Source of the DNA: DAOUBA01 sp034432855
GTDB lineage: Bacteria; Chloroflexota; Anaerolineae; B4-G1
Reading direction: 5' to 3'
Assembly: GCA_034432855.1 (NCBI GenBank)
Contig: DAOUBA010000152.1
Location: forward strand, 1 to 6,943
DNA length: 6,943 nucleotides
A program made the position numbers and the translations under genes. Each line of letters begins with the position of its first letter. Positions within the stretch are counted from its first letter, which is position 1. Below, piece after piece: positions 5,404-6,943 of this stretch. The notes under the pieces are model-generated. The model did no database searches, was not told the origin of the DNA, and worked only from the letters and a program-made list of their open reading frames with translations.

Positions 5404-5409
5404 CCTCCT
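5404..5409 (-). promoter_or_regulatory. Strong ribosome-binding site of the DUF11 protein gene
   Basis: A perfect AGGAGG lies 6 bases before the ATG at 5395-5397, entirely within the 17-bp gap after the upstream TAA. It confirms the start and indicates efficient translation of the second gene of this operon. Confidence 0.85.
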
Positions 5410-5414
5410 GCCAT

Positions 5415-6943
5415 TTACTTTGTCCCCGGGGCGAGGTTACCCCGCCTGAAGGCACCCGCCGCAGGCGATACGTTCAGAGTGTGTGGACCGAACACATTGT
5501 TCGTCTCATTGCTCTCAGAGACCGCGCCGGGCGAGTCTGGATAAGAATCCACCTGCGCCCACAGGGTGTATGTGCCTGCGCTTAGATACAGCCCTGTGGT
5601 CGGCCAATTGCTGTACCGATCGCCCGGGCGGGTGGGATCGTCAGGCATCGTCGTATTCAGCGTGAGCGTCCCGCCAGGTGGGATGGGGGTGCGTACATAC
5701 CACGCCTTGCCGTAAGTGCACAGGTCGTTCCACAGGTCACCGGGCTGCGGTGTGGCGGATGGATCCAGGTAAAGGTCCACCCAGAAGGATTGGGTCACAC
5801 TCACACTGCCGGTATTGCGGATCGTCACGCTGACGATGACCGGTGTGACGGTGGTGGGGTTCGGTGGGTTCACGACGATGGCATCCACAACCAAGTCAAC
5901 CGCGGCGGCGGCGGCGTGGTTGCGCATCACCAGCGGCAGGTAGGTATAGTAGGTCGGGGTCACTACCAGCGTCACCGTCGCCGTCGCCACCCGGCTATCC
6001 GCCGTCGCGGTGATGGTCGCTGTTCCGGTCACCGTCCCTGCGGTGAAGGTCGCCAGCGCGACGCCGTTCGTGGTGGAGGCCGGGTCGGGGGCGATGGTGC
6101 CCAGCGCGGGGGCCAGCGTAAAGTCCACTGCCGTCCCGTTGGCCACCGGGTTGCCGTACTGGTCGGTCACCGTGGCGGTGATGGCGGCGGTGCTGGTGCC
6201 GTTGGCAATCAGCGTCGTCGGGTAGACAGCCAGGGTCAGGGTGTAGGGTGGGCCGGAGACAAAGGTCAGCGTGGTCGTAGCGATCAGGCTATCCACGACG
6301 GCGGTGACCACTGCGGTGCCCACCGTCATACCGGAAGTAAAGACGGCGGTAGCGACGCCGCCGGTGGTGCTCGCCGGGTCGGGAGCGATGGTCGCCAGCG
6401 GCGGGACGATGGCCCAATCCACCGGTGTGCCATCGGCGACGGGGGTGGCCGCACAGTCACGCACCGTAGCGGTGAGCATACCCGTGTTGCCACCGATCGC
6501 CAGCGTGGCAGGCACAGCGACCAGGTTGATAGTCGCCGGCAGGCCGGGGGTGATGATGGTTACCCACTTGATTCCCGAATTGACGGCGCCGGCTTCGGCC
6601 AGCGTCCAGCCATTGGGCGGGCTGGCAGCCGTGCCCGCAACCAGGGTGGCTGTTGCCACTCCGCCGACCGTGGTCGGGTAATAGGCGTAGTTACCGCTTT
6701 CCCGGAACCAGAGCCGTACGCCATCGCTGGTGAGTGTCACCACCGTCCCGTCCCGCACCGGGTTGTTCCACCGGTCGGTGACGGTCGCGGTGACCGGTGC
6801 GCTCTCACAGACCCGCAAACTCGCCGGAACCGCGTAGGTCACCGTGTACGGGACGTTCGCCACGACGGTGAAGGGGTTGCTGACCACGAAGATGGTTGGC
6901 GTGGCCGTCAGCGTGGCCGTGATGCGGTCGGCGACCCAGGCGC
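5415..6943 (-). CDS. Adhesin-like protein with Big_1 Ig-like repeats and C-terminal CARDB domain (5' partial)
   Basis: The frame stays open to the window edge (upstream residues read AWVADRITATLTATPTIF), so the start lies outside; the GTG at 6885-6887 is internal. At least 508 residues are visible. Counting residue 1 at 6887, three invasin/intimin-type Ig-like repeats occupy about 11-113, 114-210 and 211-309, with signatures TATVTDRWNNPVRDGT, TVRDCAATPVADGT and TATVTDQYGNPVANGT. The frame beyond 6887 looks like the end of another repeat. Repeats 2 and 3 share TIAPDPASTT 98 residues apart. YLPLVMRN (316-323) marks the boundary to a CARDB cell-adhesion-related domain (about 330-475: DLVVDAIVVNPPNP through SESNETNNVFGP). 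The C-terminus ends LAPGTK with no membrane helix or sorting motif, so anchoring must come from elsewhere, perhaps the co-transcribed FPVTG protein. A cell-surface or secreted adhesive role is inferred from domains only. Confidence 0.9.
   Translation of the reverse strand, partial: AWVADRITATLTATPTIFVVSNPFTVVANVPYTVTYAVPASLRVCESAPVTATVTDRWNNPVRDGTVVTLTSDGVRLWFRESGNYAYYPTTVGGVATATLVAGTAASPPNGWTLAEAGAVNSGIKWVTIITPGLPATINLVAVPATLAIGGNTGMLTATVRDCAATPVADGTPVDWAIVPPLATIAPDPASTTGGVATAVFTSGMTVGTAVVTAVVDSLIATTTLTFVSGPPYTLTLAVYPTTLIANGTSTAAITATVTDQYGNPVANGTAVDFTLAPALGTIAPDPASTTNGVALATFTAGTVTGTATITATADSRVATATVTLVVTPTYYTYLPLVMRNHAAAAAVDLVVDAIVVNPPNPTTVTPVIVSVTIRNTGSVSVTQSFWVDLYLDPSATPQPGDLWNDLCTYGKAWYVRTPIPPGGTLTLNTTMPDDPTRPGDRYSNWPTTGLYLSAGTYTLWAQVDSYPDSPGAVSESNETNNVFGPHTLNVSPAAGAFRRGNLAPGTK

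Noticed and set aside
6271..6681. Plus-strand low-complexity open frame rich in V, A and T
   Set aside because: It is the mirror image of Thr/Val/Ala-rich Ig-like repeats encoded on the minus strand.
6885..6887. GTG as the start of the Ig-like protein
   Set aside because: The frame continues upstream to the window edge with sequence typical of an Ig-like repeat, no SD precedes the GTG, and no signal peptide follows it.

Overview
This window is most likely from a monoderm, GC-rich member of the Chloroflexota (Anaerolineae or Caldilineae-like). The evidence is the phrase YLPLVMRN in a secreted Ig-like protein (YLPLV(L/M)RN-type phrases are, from memory, common in that phylum's extracellular proteins), a secreted protein with a sortase-type FPVTG tail, and a phylum-compatible order of housekeeping genes. 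This is an inference from sequence style; no database search was possible.

Every convincing gene lies on the minus strand, so the transcriptional order runs from high to low coordinates. (1) 6943-4360 is a two-gene cell-surface operon. A large protein whose 5' end lies beyond the window carries bacterial Ig-like (Big_1/invasin-type) repeats and a C-terminal CARDB domain. After 17 bp and an AGGAGG ribosome-binding site comes a 345-aa secreted protein with a signal peptide, a Thr/Pro linker, a carboxypeptidase-regulatory/SdrD-B-like fold, a DUF11 domain and an FPVTG cell-wall sorting tail. (2) 4359-3542 is an 818-bp stretch with no convincing intact gene. It holds a cluster of four GC-rich hairpins (3858-3975) with a recurring TTNAGC phrase, a possible decayed plus-strand reading frame (3652-3864), a C9 run, and a perfect-consensus minus-strand promoter (TTGACA-17-TATAAT). 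(3) 3541-2872 is rpsU-yqeY, driven by that promoter and closed by a strong hairpin terminator at 2808-2837. (4) 2724-114 is pgpH (7TM-HD cyclic-di-AMP phosphodiesterase) followed by ybeY (rRNA endonuclease/maturation factor). (5) 1-80 is an intergenic imperfect inverted repeat built from CACGAAGG/CACAAAGG units.

The rpsU, yqeY, pgpH and ybeY genes form the same ribosome/translation neighbourhood known from Firmicutes (rpsU-yqeY...phoH-pgpH-ybeY-dgkA-era). Here it is condensed: phoH is absent between yqeY and pgpH, and a repeat rather than dgkA/era follows ybeY. The genes join a ribosomal protein, a GatB/YqeY-domain protein, a second-messenger hydrolase and a ribosome maturation factor.

The points most worth a second look are the substitution of the third YbeY zinc ligand (H to D), the FPVTG-tailed DUF11 protein paired with an unanchored adhesin-like partner, and the hairpin cluster between the surface operon and rpsU. 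I did not find a convincing wholly new system.
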